Shown: positions 9,398 to 17,789, counted from the stretch's first letter. The stretch is 41,117 nucleotides of DNA from Pseudomonas nicosulfuronedens (GCF_005877905.1 NZ_SWDV01000026.1:1-41117); one strand, 5' to 3'. Program-made: numbers and translations. Notes: generated by a model not told the origin, from the sequence alone.

Positions 9398-10291
9398 ATG
9401 CCCATCGCCTCGCGCCTGCTGGCGCTCGCGCTCCTCGCCGTCCTCCCCGCCAGCCTGCTGGCCCAGGACAGTTTCCCCACTCCCGACGCGGCCGCCGACG
9501 CCTTCATCGCTGCGCTCGGCACCGAAAAAGCCGACCCCGAACGACTGGCCGCCCTGCTGGGCAAGGACTGGCAGAGCTACATTCCAACCGCCGGCATCGA
9601 CCGGGACGAAGTGGACGCCTTCCTCGCCCACTACAAGGACAAGCACCAGATCGAGCAGGACAATCCCCACCTCGCCCACCTGGTCGTCGGCAACGATCCC
9701 TGGACCCTGCCCCTGCCGATCGTCCATGAGAAGAACGGCTGGGCCTTCAACGCCAAGGCCGGCGGCGAGGAAATCCGCATTCGCCGGATCGGCCGCAACG
9801 AGGAATCGACCCTGGAGGCGGTGCAGGCCTACCACGATGCGCAGATGGACTACGCCGAAGTGGACCGCAACGGCGATGGCGTCCTGGAGTACGCGCAGAA
9901 GTTCGTCAGCAGCGACGGGCACCATGATGGGCTGTACTGGCCGGAGGAAGATGGCGGCGAGGAAAGCCCGCTTGGCCCGCTGTTCGGCGACGAACTGCCG
10001 GGCGACGGCTGGCATGGCTACCACTACCGCATCCTCACCGCCCAGGGCCCCTCGGCACCCGGTGGCGCCTACGACTACCGGATCGGCGGCAGGATGACCC
10101 GCGGCTTTGCCCTCATCGCCTGGCCAGTGAAGTACGGCGACAGTGGCGTGATGAGCTTCATGATCAGCCACGATGGCGAGATCTTCTCCAAGAACCTCGG
10201 CCCGGAGAGCGACAAGATTGCCAAGAAAATGAGTCGTTTCGACCCGGACAGCAGCTGGACCGAGGTCACTGCGGAAGAAGAAAAGCCCTGA
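9398..10291 (+). CDS. DUF2950 family exported protein
   Basis: A 297-residue protein with a signal peptide (MPIASRLLALALLAVLPASL, cut near AQD, residue 23). The body matches DUF2950: QDSFPTPDAAADAFIAALG at the start of the mature protein and, near the end, the conserved run GYHYRILTAQGPSAPGGAYD followed by GFALIAWPVKYGDSGVMSF. Residues 156-164 (DRNGDGVLE) look like an EF-hand loop, although position 12 is Gln rather than Glu. A good AGGAG lies before ATG 9398. It is co-transcribed with the DUF3300 lipoprotein 10 nt upstream. It is probably periplasmic and the function is unknown. The 284-nt stretch after it (10292-10575) holds a GC-rich imperfect hairpin near 10301-10330 without a T run and nothing else I can name. 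Confidence 0.87.
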   Translation: MPIASRLLALALLAVLPASLLAQDSFPTPDAAADAFIAALGTEKADPERLAALLGKDWQSYIPTAGIDRDEVDAFLAHYKDKHQIEQDNPHLAHLVVGNDPWTLPLPIVHEKNGWAFNAKAGGEEIRIRRIGRNEESTLEAVQAYHDAQMDYAEVDRNGDGVLEYAQKFVSSDGHHDGLYWPEEDGGEESPLGPLFGDELPGDGWHGYHYRILTAQGPSAPGGAYDYRIGGRMTRGFALIAWPVKYGDSGVMSFMISHDGEIFSKNLGPESDKIAKKMSRFDPDSSWTEVTAEEEKP

Positions 10292-10575
10292 GTGACTGAA
10301 CCTGTCCGGCCGCCCGCCGGTCGGACGGGTTCACGGCAGGCCCGTCACGCGCACTGGCTCCCGGCAGGCTCGCGCAGACCTGTCATGAGCCTGAAACAAA
10401 TACCCTGCCAACGCGCCAACCGACTGTCGCCAGCGAAAAACCACATGATAGAATTCGGCGCGCTATTGCCTGGCGTCACCAGGCCACGCCAGCCGGCATA
10501 CCGGCCAAAGCCACATGGGGTGACGACCGGGGCGTTTCTTTTCAAGGCTTTGCGGCCACTCACTCATCAAGGCCC

Positions 10576-11118
10576 ATGAGACTCAAGCCCACTGCCCTGC
10601 TCCTCTTCCTGAGCATCTTCCTGCTTCCCGGCATCAGCGCCGCTGCCGGCAAGACCGTCTATGGCCTGAACGAATACGCCCGGATCAACGACCTGGACAT
10701 CGAACTGGCCGCCAAGCTCGACACCGGCGCCAAGACCGCCTCCCTCAGCGCCCGCGACATCAAGCGCTTCAAGCGCGATGGCGAGACCTGGGTGCGCTTC
10801 TACCTGGCCACCGACACCGCCGACAGCCAGCCGATCGAGAAACCCCTGGCGCGCATCAGCAAGATCAAGCGTCGCCACGGCGACTACGATCCCGACGAGG
10901 GCAAGGCCTACACTGCACGTCCGGTCATCGAGCTCGAGCTGTGCATGGGCAAGGCCCTGCGCACCATCGAAGTGAACCTTACCGACCGCAGCGCCTTCCA
11001 ATACCCGCTTCTGATCGGCTCCGACGCGCTCAAGCGCTTCGGCGCCCTGGTCGACCCGAGCCTGAAATACGCTGCCGGCAAGCCCGGCTGCCAACCCGTA
11101 GCGAAACCTGCCGAGTAA
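10576..11118 (+). CDS. Retropepsin-like aspartic protease (PF05618, RimB-type), exported
   Basis: A 180-residue protein of the family long annotated 'ATP-dependent zinc protease' and now recognised as retropepsin-like. The key motif KLDTGAKTASL carries the catalytic Asp49-Thr-Gly, and YPLLIGSDALKRFGALVDPS near the C-terminus fits the family end. Unlike cytoplasmic RimB, it has a clear signal peptide (residues 1 to about 24, LLLFLSIFLLPGISAAA), so it should act in the periplasm as a dimer. It is followed after 4 nt by the transglutaminase-like/7TM gene and then by a RimK-like ligase. The recurrence of a DTG protease beside an ATP-grasp amino-acid ligase suggests trimming or control of an added amino-acid tail; this is inference. 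AAGG precedes the ATG. Confidence 0.9.
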   Translation: MRLKPTALLLFLSIFLLPGISAAAGKTVYGLNEYARINDLDIELAAKLDTGAKTASLSARDIKRFKRDGETWVRFYLATDTADSQPIEKPLARISKIKRRHGDYDPDEGKAYTARPVIELELCMGKALRTIEVNLTDRSAFQYPLLIGSDALKRFGALVDPSLKYAAGKPGCQPVAKPAE

Positions 11119-11122
11119 TCCC

Positions 11123-12655
11123 ATGCGCTCTCTTACCCTGCATCTGAAGGTCCTGATCGCCATCCTGCTGACGCTGGGCGTCGCGATCACCGCCTACCAG
11201 ATCTTCGTCCTCGGCATTCCCATGACCGAGGCCGAGACCGACGACCTGTGGAACATCGACGCCAAGGTCGAGTTCGTCGCCACACCGAAGACTCCGGTGA
11301 AGGTGCAGATGTTCGTACCGCCGCTGACCCAGGATTACATCAGCCTCAACGAGAGCTTCGTCTCCAACAACTACGGCGTTGGCATCAACCGCTCCGACGG
11401 CAATCGCAAGGTCACCTGGTCCTCGCGCCGCGCCAACGGCCAGCAGACCCTCTACTATCGCCTGGTGCTGACCAAGCGCTATGCCGGCGCCACCGAGAAG
11501 GCCAAGGAGAAGGGCCCGATCTTCCGCGACAGCCTGCCCCTGGAAGGTCCGGACAAGATCGCCGCCGAAGCCCTGATCGCGCCCATCCGCCAGCACTCGG
11601 CGGACGTCGAGACCTTCGTCAGCGAAGCCATCAAGCGCGCCAACAACCTCAACGATGACAACGTGAAACTGCTACTGGCCGGCGACACCAGCCTGGACAA
11701 GCGTTCTCACGTGGTCGAAACCCTGCTCGCGGTGGCCCACGTGCCGCTGGAGCGCGTGCACACCATCCGCCTGGTCGCCAACCAGCCGCAGCAGCCCGAG
11801 CTTTGGCTGCGCAGCTACAACGGCAAGGAGTGGCTGTACTTCAACCCGGAAACCGGCGAACGCGGCCTGCCCAACGACCGCCTGATCTGGTGGCTGGGTG
11901 ACGAGAGCCTGCTGTCCATCGAGGGCGGCAAGAAAGCCCAGGTCAGCTTCAGCCTCAACAGCAGCGAGATGAACGCCATCCGCCTGGCCAAACTGTCGGA
12001 CGAGAACACCGACGCGGCCTTCCTCGAGTACTCGCTGTACGGCCTGCCGCTGTCCACCCAGCAGACTTTCCAGATCATGATCATGATCCCGTTCGGCGTA
12101 CTGGTGATCCTGATCCTGCGCAACCTGATCGGCCTGCAGACACTGGGCACCTTTACTCCGGTACTGATCGCCCTTGCCTTCCGCGAGACCGGCCTGCAGT
12201 GGGGCATTGGCCTGTTCACCGTGATCACCGCGCTCGGCCTGTCGCTACGCTCGTACCTGGAACACCTGAAGTTGCAGATGCTGCCCCGCCTGTCGGTAGT
12301 GCTGACCTTCGTGGTAGTGATGATCGCCGCCATCAGCCTGCTCAGCCACAAGCTCGGCTTCGAGAGCGGTTTGTCGGTCGCCCTGTTCCCGATGGTGATC
12401 CTGACCATGAGCATCGAACGCCTCTCGATCACCTGGGAAGAGCGCGGCGCGGCCCACGCCATGAAGGCCGCCATCGGCACCCTGTTCGCCGCCGCCCTGG
12501 CGCACATCCTGATGCGCGTACCGGAGCTGGTGTACTTCGTGTTCACCTTCCCGGCCGTACTGCTGATTCTGGTGTCGTTCATGCTGGCGATGGGTCGCTA
12601 CCGCGGTTACCGCCTGACCGAACTGTTCCGCTTCAAAGCCTTCCTCAAGGACTAA
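11123..12655 (+). CDS. Inactive transglutaminase-like periplasmic domain fused to 7TM module
   Basis: A 510-residue membrane protein. A first membrane helix (residues about 9-31) leads to a periplasmic region of about 290 residues that matches the inactive transglutaminase fold (QTLYYRLVLTKRYAG; SHVVETLLAVAHVPLERVHT). I see no catalytic Cys. From about residue 315 there are seven hydrophobic segments, starting FQIMIMIPFGVLVILILRNL and ending near FVFTFPAVLLILVSFMLAMG. This is the UUP1/7TM_transglut architecture that occurs with RimK-like ligases. It lies 4 nt after the retropepsin gene and 3 nt before the ligase gene, so the three are one operon. It probably links the periplasmic protease to the cytoplasmic ligase. 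No substrate is known to me. Confidence 0.9.
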   Translation: MRSLTLHLKVLIAILLTLGVAITAYQIFVLGIPMTEAETDDLWNIDAKVEFVATPKTPVKVQMFVPPLTQDYISLNESFVSNNYGVGINRSDGNRKVTWSSRRANGQQTLYYRLVLTKRYAGATEKAKEKGPIFRDSLPLEGPDKIAAEALIAPIRQHSADVETFVSEAIKRANNLNDDNVKLLLAGDTSLDKRSHVVETLLAVAHVPLERVHTIRLVANQPQQPELWLRSYNGKEWLYFNPETGERGLPNDRLIWWLGDESLLSIEGGKKAQVSFSLNSSEMNAIRLAKLSDENTDAAFLEYSLYGLPLSTQQTFQIMIMIPFGVLVILILRNLIGLQTLGTFTPVLIALAFRETGLQWGIGLFTVITALGLSLRSYLEHLKLQMLPRLSVVLTFVVVMIAAISLLSHKLGFESGLSVALFPMVILTMSIERLSITWEERGAAHAMKAAIGTLFAAALAHILMRVPELVYFVFTFPAVLLILVSFMLAMGRYRGYRLTELFRFKAFLKD

Positions 12656-12658
12656 GCC

Positions 12659-13645
12659 ATGTTCGGCCTGATCAAGCGATGGAAAGCCCTGGAAGCCAAA
12701 GGCATCATGGGCATCAACCGACGCAACGCGGACTACGTGCTCAAGTACAACCAGCGGCACCTGTACCCGATCGTCGACGACAAGATCATCACCAAGCAGC
12801 GCGCCATCGAGGCGGGCATCCACGTACCGGAAATGTACGGGATCATCTCCACCGAGAAGGAGATCGAACGCCTGCCGGAGATCATTGGCGAGCGCAGCGA
12901 CTTCGTCATCAAGCCGGCGCAGGGCGCCGGCGGCGACGGCATCCTGGTGATCGCCGACCGCTTCGAGGAACGCTACAAGACGGTCTCAGGGCGGATCATC
13001 AGCCATGAGGAAATCGAGCATCAGCTGTCGAGCATCCTCACCGGCCTGTACTCCCTGGGCGGCCATCGCGACCGCGCGCTGATCGAGTACCGGGTGACCC
13101 CGGACCAGATCTTCAAGAGCATCAGCTACGAAGGCGTGCCGGACATCCGCATCATCGTACTGATGGGCTATCCGGTCATGGCGATGCTGCGCCTGCCGAC
13201 CCGCCAGTCCAACGGCAAGGCCAACCTGCACCAGGGCGCCATCGGCGTGGGCGTGGACCTGGCCACCGGCTTGACCCTGCGCGGCACCTGGCTGAACAAC
13301 AAGATCAGCAAGCACCCGGACACCACCAACGCGGTGGACGGCGTGCAGTTGCCCAACTGGGACGGTTTCATGAAGCTCGCCGCCGGCTGCTACGAACTGT
13401 GCGGCCTGGGCTACATTGGCGTGGACATGGTGCTGGACCAGGACAAGGGCCCGCTGATCCTCGAGCTCAACGCCCGTCCCGGTCTGAACATCCAGATTGC
13501 CAACGACTGTGGCCTGACCCTGCGCACCCATGCCGTCGAGGCGCGCCTCGCCGAGCTGGAGGCCAAGGGTGTGAAGGAAACCGTGGAAGAGCGCGTGCGC
13601 TTCTCCCAGCAGCTCTTCGGCCACGTGCACCCGAAGGAAGTCTGA
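12659..13645 (+). CDS. RimK-like ATP-grasp ligase (alpha-L-glutamate ligase-related)
   Basis: A 328-residue cytoplasmic ATP-grasp protein beginning MFGLIKRWKALEAKGIMGIN and followed by RRNADYVLKYNQRHLYPIVD, the signature start of the alpha-L-glutamate-ligase-related subfamily. ATP-grasp elements visible are DFVIKPAQGAGGDGILVI (lysine and glycine-rich loop), RVTPDQIFKSISYEGVPDIR, and the metal site DKGPLILELNARPGLNIQIA with the E-x-N motif. It should make an amide bond between an amino acid and an acceptor carboxylate. The partner genes immediately upstream encode a 7TM protein and an exported retropepsin-like protease. The transcript ends in a strong terminator at 13656-13695. The true substrate is not predictable from sequence. 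Confidence 0.9.
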   Translation: MFGLIKRWKALEAKGIMGINRRNADYVLKYNQRHLYPIVDDKIITKQRAIEAGIHVPEMYGIISTEKEIERLPEIIGERSDFVIKPAQGAGGDGILVIADRFEERYKTVSGRIISHEEIEHQLSSILTGLYSLGGHRDRALIEYRVTPDQIFKSISYEGVPDIRIIVLMGYPVMAMLRLPTRQSNGKANLHQGAIGVGVDLATGLTLRGTWLNNKISKHPDTTNAVDGVQLPNWDGFMKLAAGCYELCGLGYIGVDMVLDQDKGPLILELNARPGLNIQIANDCGLTLRTHAVEARLAELEAKGVKETVEERVRFSQQLFGHVHPKEV

Positions 13646-13655
13646 GGCGACCTAC

Positions 13656-13695
13656 CCCATGAAAAAGCCCGGCCATTGCCGGGCTTTTTCATGGG
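13656..13695. terminator. Bidirectional terminator after the ATP-grasp gene
   Basis: A perfect 18-bp stem with core GAAAAAGCCCGGC and a CATT loop; A and T runs on both sides let it work on either strand. It ends the 10576-13645 operon and can also stop transcription coming from the MalM-like gene on the other strand. Confidence 0.92.
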
Positions 13696-13715
13696 TGACC
13701 ACAGGGAAGCAGACC

Positions 13716-13793
13716 CGTAGGGCGCATAACCTGGAACAGGTTATCCGCCGGATACTCTATGGCGGATAACGCTGACGCGTTATGCGCCCTACG
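13716..13793. repeat. Long nested palindrome (GCATAAC/GGATAAC type)
   Basis: CGTAGGGCGCATAAC (13716-13730) is the reverse complement of 13779-13793. Inside it, GTTATCCGCC (13740-13749) pairs with GGCGGATAAC (13761-13770). This 78-nt two-stem unit looks like a dispersed intergenic repeat of Pseudomonas. It is a different family from the REP that follows 31 nt later. Confidence 0.8.
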
Positions 13794-13824
13794 CAACTTC
13801 GGCAATGAGCGTTGGCGTGAAACT

Positions 13825-13901
13825 GTAGGAGCGAGCTTGCTCGCGAACGGATTCACGGGCAACTCCGCCGCTGCCCGGTTCGCGAGCAAGCTCGCTCCTA
13901 C
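13825..13901. repeat. REP pair, copy 1
   Basis: Two perfect 23-nt inverted arms (13825-13847 and 13879-13901) begin GTAGGAGCGAGCTTGCTCGC, the common Pseudomonas REP core, separated by a 31-nt spacer. It lies between the convergent ATP-grasp and MalM-like genes. Further copies are at 29645-29721 and 35556-35632, with a variant at 26263-26336. On the minus strand a T run (13903-13908) precedes it. Confidence 0.93.
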
Positions 13902-13927
13902 GAAAAAACATCGCCCCCGCGCACAAC

Positions 13928-15115
13928 TCAGCGCACCACGGCCAGCTCGAAGCCTCCCTGGTCACCGTGCTCGCGCACTTTCATCCCCGCCTCGTTCACT
14001 GCCAGGTCTTCCAGCGGACGCTTGTAGGGCTTGTTGTCGAGGGTCTGCAGGCTGCGGTCCTCGTCGGTGGTCAGTAGCAGCACATAGCGCTCGCCTTGGT
14101 TGGCACGCACCGGAATGGTCCCTTCGATGAACGCATAGCGGTACCAGGTCTCCGGATTGAGCTTGTACACCGCGTCGCTCACCAGCCGGGTCGGGCGCTT
14201 CTGTTCGTCGAGGAACAGTAGCGACGGATAGACCACCTGGTGGTTGGCGAAGCTGCGCACACGCAGGCCGTAAACGCGCTGGGAGCTGGGCAGCTTCATC
14301 GCGACGAAGTAGCTCTTGCCCATGGGGAAGTCGAAGCTCGGCGAGAACCTGTTCAGCTCCTCGTAGCGTGGCTCCTCGGCCGACAGCTCGGTGAAGTCGC
14401 CATCGCCCATCTGATCGCAGCAGCGCCGCTGCAGGTCGACGTAAAGGTCGTCCAGGGTCTTGCCGCTGCCCTTGAGCAGCGCCTTCATGGCGTCGGTCTG
14501 CTCGCCGGTGCCATCGAGCCCCGGCAGGTTGTTCGGGCGCGCCTTCAGGTCGACCTGCCGGCCCTCGGTGAAGGCGATATTGCTGCCATCCTGCTCGCCC
14601 CGACGGAACGTCTCGCCGCGCTGCTGCGCGGTGATCGGCGAGTTGCGCACCTGCCCCTTGTCATCGACCCAGGTGAAGTATGGGTTGCCATTCTCGCTGC
14701 GGACGAAACCGCGGTCCTCATAGGATTCCGCGTCGATGTACTCGGCTGAATGATCGCCGTTGGGCAGCACGTAATCGGCACGCCCGGGCGCGACCTGGCC
14801 GGCGGCATAGAAGCTGTTCTGCAGGTTGCCCTGGGCATCGACCCAGGTGAAATAGCGACGCTTGCTCTCCCCCGCCGGCTTGCTACCTGGCCATTGCGTG
14901 GCGCTGACATCGATCAGCCGCGCGCGGTCGCTCTGATCGATGCGCTTGTCCGCCTGGCGTTGCTGTTTGGCATAGCTGTCGTCGACGAAGGTGTTGTGCA
15001 CCTGGCCGCTATCGTCGATCCACGACAGGTAGCGGCCGCTGGCTGCGTGCACTGGCGCGCTCATGCCGGCGGCGGCGACGCAGGAAATCAGGAGGGTCAA
15101 CCTGCCCATGTCCAT
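13928..15115 (-). CDS. Exported protein: three WVD repeats plus MalM-like C-terminal domain (FilE-like)
   Basis: A 395-residue protein with a signal peptide (cut near PVHA, residue 24). Three copies of a short beta unit, Y-x-(S/T)-W-(I/V)-D-x-x-G-x-x-x-N-(S/T), sit at residues 29-43, 88-102 and 146-160 (YLSWIDDSGQVHNTF, YFTWVDAQGNLQNSF, YFTWVDDKGQVRNSP). They resemble DUF4124 units. From about 215 the protein resembles the maltose-operon periplasmic protein MalM, including its double Cys (RRCCDQM, 232-233) and the FDFPMGKSYFVAMKLP strand. This combination matches what Acinetobacter annotation calls FilE. It is the last gene of the five-gene envelope operon, with 4 nt between it and the FadL-type gene. 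It is probably periplasmic or surface-exposed and could bind a polymer. No T-rich hairpin directly follows; a REP does. Confidence 0.82.
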   Translation of the reverse strand: MDMGRLTLLISCVAAAGMSAPVHAASGRYLSWIDDSGQVHNTFVDDSYAKQQRQADKRIDQSDRARLIDVSATQWPGSKPAGESKRRYFTWVDAQGNLQNSFYAAGQVAPGRADYVLPNGDHSAEYIDAESYEDRGFVRSENGNPYFTWVDDKGQVRNSPITAQQRGETFRRGEQDGSNIAFTEGRQVDLKARPNNLPGLDGTGEQTDAMKALLKGSGKTLDDLYVDLQRRCCDQMGDGDFTELSAEEPRYEELNRFSPSFDFPMGKSYFVAMKLPSSQRVYGLRVRSFANHQVVYPSLLFLDEQKRPTRLVSDAVYKLNPETWYRYAFIEGTIPVRANQGERYVLLLTTDEDRSLQTLDNKPYKRPLEDLAVNEAGMKVREHGDQGGFELAVVR

Positions 15116-15119
15116 GCCC

Positions 15120-16718
15120 TCAGAAGGTGGTGCGGTAAGTCATGGCGAAGACGTAGGCCTTCACCGTGGTGCTGACATCGAGACCGGCATAAGGGTTGTA
15201 CACCAGGTTGTCGATGCCGGTGCAGTTCAGGTTGCAGCTGGTGCCCGCCTTGATGCTCTGCTTGGAGACGAAGTAGTTGAAGCCCAGGTCGATCACCGTG
15301 TCCTTGTCCCACTGGTAGCCCAAGCCCAGGCCGTAGAGGTTGGCATCGCCGATGGGCACCAGTGCATCGGCCTTGTCCTTGGGAATCGCCGAGGGGCGAT
15401 ATTCATAGCCGGCGCGCAGTTGCAGGCGGTCGTTGACGTCGTACTGCATGCCCATGGCATAGCTCCAGGTGTCCTGGTAGCCACGGTCAAGGATGATGCT
15501 GTGGTCGGTGGCGCCGTTGGGGGCGAAGTTCTTGGCGATGCGCAGCAGGTCGAGTTCCTTGTCGAACTCGATTTCCAGCTTGTTCCAGTCGCTGTAGTCG
15601 GTCCACTTCAGGTCGAAGTTGAACTGCCACTTGTCGAACGGGCGCACCTTGATCCCGGTGGAGAAGCTGTCCGGATTGACCATGTTCAGCGTCGCCACGC
15701 CGTGCTCTTCCTCGGCGTTGCCATAGGGGAACAGCGGGCTCAGGAAGGCGCCGAACACCGAGCTCTGCATGCCGGACCAGAAGCCCTGCCAGTCCTTGGT
15801 GTAGTCGACGCGGTACTTGCCCTTGAGGTGCATGCGCGACTCGCTCTGGTAGGTCGCGCCCCAGGCGAACCAGTCGTAGGGCTCCCAGAGCACACCCAGG
15901 TTGAAGCTCGGCGAGAGGGTCTGCTGCATGTCCAGCTTGAGGTTGGCCAGCGAGTCGTACGGGCCGATCCGCCCGCCGCAGACGTTGAACACCAGCTCGA
16001 CGATTTCCTGCGCGCCGGGCACGCAGGTGGTGTCGTGCAGGGTCTGCAGCAGGCCGGTGAGCAGGCCGGGGTTGCGGAAGTCGGTATCCAGCGCCATGGC
16101 CTGGTGCGAGAAGCCGATCGAAAGGCCCGCCGACAGCGTGTCGTTGACCTCGTAGCCCACCGAGGGCGAGAAGTAGGTGATGCGTTGCAGCGAGACGCGG
16201 CGGCCTTCGTAGCGCGCCGGATCGCTGTCCGAGTCTCGCGAATAGCCCAGCGCCTGGGGCGCGTAGACGTTGGTGGCGAAGGTGAACTTGGAGCCCGGCG
16301 GGTTGATCGACAGGCCCGCCAGCGGTGCCACCAGCAACGGCATGTCGGTCATGCCGCCGAGGCCGGGCAGGTACATGGTCGGGGTCAGGGTGCGGCTGTT
16401 CTCGCCAGCCACCGGGTCATCGTCCAGGCCGAAGGCAGACGAGCCGTAGTCCGGCGGTGCCTTGAAGCCGGCGCGAATATCCATGACCCCGGTGATCAGC
16501 TTGATCTGGGTCTGGCGGCCCTTGAGCTTGGTCAGTGCGGCCGGGTTGTAGTGCACCGCGTCGATGCCAGTGGAATCGGCCGTCACCGCGTTGGCCATGG
16601 CCATGGCCTTGGGGTTGCCGATGGTCAGGTCATTGGCCAACTGGGCGTTGGCGAGCGTCGCCCAGCCAAACCCCACCCCTGCCATCGCCACCGCGAGGGG
16701 CGAAATGCGCATAGTCAT
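15120..16718 (-). CDS. FadL/OmpP1-family outer-membrane beta-barrel (FilD-like)
   Basis: A 532-residue outer-membrane protein. The signal peptide ends near LANA (residue 24), and the mature start has the FadL hatch signature, in which VTADSTGIDAVHYNPAALTK gives the N-P-A motif. The rest is alternating beta-strand sequence with aromatic girdles, ending KAYVFAMTYRTTF with the terminal Phe recognised by the BAM machinery. Four Cys residues in two loops (TTCVPG and NVCGGR; SCNLNCTG) could form disulfides. FadL proteins move hydrophobic compounds across the outer membrane. Here, inside an operon with a C39 peptidase and another barrel, the cargo may be different. It lies 18 nt after the upstream barrel gene and 4 nt before the MalM-like gene. 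The start could also be the ATG two codons later; no strong ribosome-binding site decides it. Confidence 0.87.
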   Translation of the reverse strand: MTMRISPLAVAMAGVGFGWATLANAQLANDLTIGNPKAMAMANAVTADSTGIDAVHYNPAALTKLKGRQTQIKLITGVMDIRAGFKAPPDYGSSAFGLDDDPVAGENSRTLTPTMYLPGLGGMTDMPLLVAPLAGLSINPPGSKFTFATNVYAPQALGYSRDSDSDPARYEGRRVSLQRITYFSPSVGYEVNDTLSAGLSIGFSHQAMALDTDFRNPGLLTGLLQTLHDTTCVPGAQEIVELVFNVCGGRIGPYDSLANLKLDMQQTLSPSFNLGVLWEPYDWFAWGATYQSESRMHLKGKYRVDYTKDWQGFWSGMQSSVFGAFLSPLFPYGNAEEEHGVATLNMVNPDSFSTGIKVRPFDKWQFNFDLKWTDYSDWNKLEIEFDKELDLLRIAKNFAPNGATDHSIILDRGYQDTWSYAMGMQYDVNDRLQLRAGYEYRPSAIPKDKADALVPIGDANLYGLGLGYQWDKDTVIDLGFNYFVSKQSIKAGTSCNLNCTGIDNLVYNPYAGLDVSTTVKAYVFAMTYRTTF

Positions 16719-16736
16719 GTAGTGGTCGCTCGTCGG

Positions 16737-17741
16737 TTACTGGGCTTTCAGGCCTTGGATATCCAGGGGAAGGGAAACCCCCAGCAGTACATCCGGCGAG
16801 TCTTCGGTCAGACCGAAACCGGCGTTCACGTTGACGATGTAGTCCGGCGATGTTCGCAGGCCGAGCGAGAAGTTCATGATCGCGCTGGTCTGCTCGGGCG
16901 CTTCGACCGTGCGGTCGTTGAAGTAGTACTTGTTCTTGAACGAGTAAGCCATCTGGTAGGAGGTGGCCAGGGAAACGTCGTAGGACAGCGCGTAGGCCAT
17001 GCCCATGGCGAAGTTGACCGTGTCGCCCGGCACCACTTTCTCCAGTTCTTCGCCGTACTGGTTCTGGTGGATGTCGTCGACCTTCATGTTGTAGGTGTAC
17101 CCGAGCGAGCCGTAGAGCACGACCGGATCGATCACGTAGGACATGTTGGCCCCGGCGCCCAGGCTGTAGAAGCCGTTGCCGGTGGAAACGTCGTCCTGCA
17201 CGTTGCCCTTGTAGGGGCTGTCGCCGGTCGGCAGGCCGAGGGTGGCGTAGAGCGTGGTGACCGGACGGCCACGGCCCGCCGCCCAGGGTTGCCAGCGCAG
17301 GGTCGCGGAAATGTCGCCCAGGCTGTAGGCATGGATGTCGCGCTCGGTGTCGTACTTGGCCACGAACGGCAGGCGCATGCTGAAGGTCAGGTTGTCCCAG
17401 ATGCCGTAGTCGAAGGTGAAGGAGTTGGTGAAGGTGTGCTGCGCCTCGCTCTGGGCCAGCACGCTGTAGACGTTCTCGCCGCTGCGCACGGCCTGCAGGC
17501 GCGTGTCGCGCATCAAGGTGTAGTCGAAGCCGTAGGTCAGCTGGCGCTCACCCTTCTTGAGCAGGGTGTAGCTCTTCTCGGCGGCCTGGAATACCTGTTC
17601 CAGCGCCTTGGCGCTGTCGGCGTCGGTTTCCTTCTTGGCCAGCGCATCACGCGCGTCTTCATTTGTCGCTTCTTCGGCGATGGCGATGGTACTTGCCAGC
17701 AAGGCCAGAGCGGCAACGCACGCAAACCCCTTGAAATCCAT
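16737..17741 (-). CDS. Outer-membrane barrel with N-terminal helical segment (FilC-like, FapF-like layout)
   Basis: A 334-residue protein of the 'MetA-pathway phenol degradation' barrel type. After a signal peptide (to about residue 22) comes an acidic helical segment, residues 23-65 (AKKETDADSAKALEQVFQAA), with heptad character. From about residue 68 there are beta strands (GERQLTYGFDYTLM; FTFDYGIWDNLTFSMRLPFV; YATLGLPTGDSP; FSLGLRTSPDYIVNVNAGFG). The Pseudomonas amyloid secretion pore FapF has the same layout, with a helical coiled coil that plugs the barrel. Together with the upstream C39 peptidase gene (48 nt away) this suggests an export pore. A strong GGGGA ribosome-binding site precedes ATG 17741. 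A solute channel is the simpler alternative. Confidence 0.82.
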   Translation of the reverse strand: MDFKGFACVAALALLASTIAIAEEATNEDARDALAKKETDADSAKALEQVFQAAEKSYTLLKKGERQLTYGFDYTLMRDTRLQAVRSGENVYSVLAQSEAQHTFTNSFTFDYGIWDNLTFSMRLPFVAKYDTERDIHAYSLGDISATLRWQPWAAGRGRPVTTLYATLGLPTGDSPYKGNVQDDVSTGNGFYSLGAGANMSYVIDPVVLYGSLGYTYNMKVDDIHQNQYGEELEKVVPGDTVNFAMGMAYALSYDVSLATSYQMAYSFKNKYYFNDRTVEAPEQTSAIMNFSLGLRTSPDYIVNVNAGFGLTEDSPDVLLGVSLPLDIQGLKAQ

Positions 17742-17789
17742 GTTGCTATCCCCTGGTCTTGTTCTTATTCGTATGGGCCGATCGGGCGG

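Noticed and set aside
10301..10330. GC-rich hairpin after the DUF2950 gene as a terminator
   Set aside because: The stem is imperfect and no T run follows; it may be chance in GC-rich sequence.
13716..13901. CRISPR-like repeat array
   Set aside because: There are only two palindromic units of unrelated sequence and no regular spacers; they are REP-type elements.
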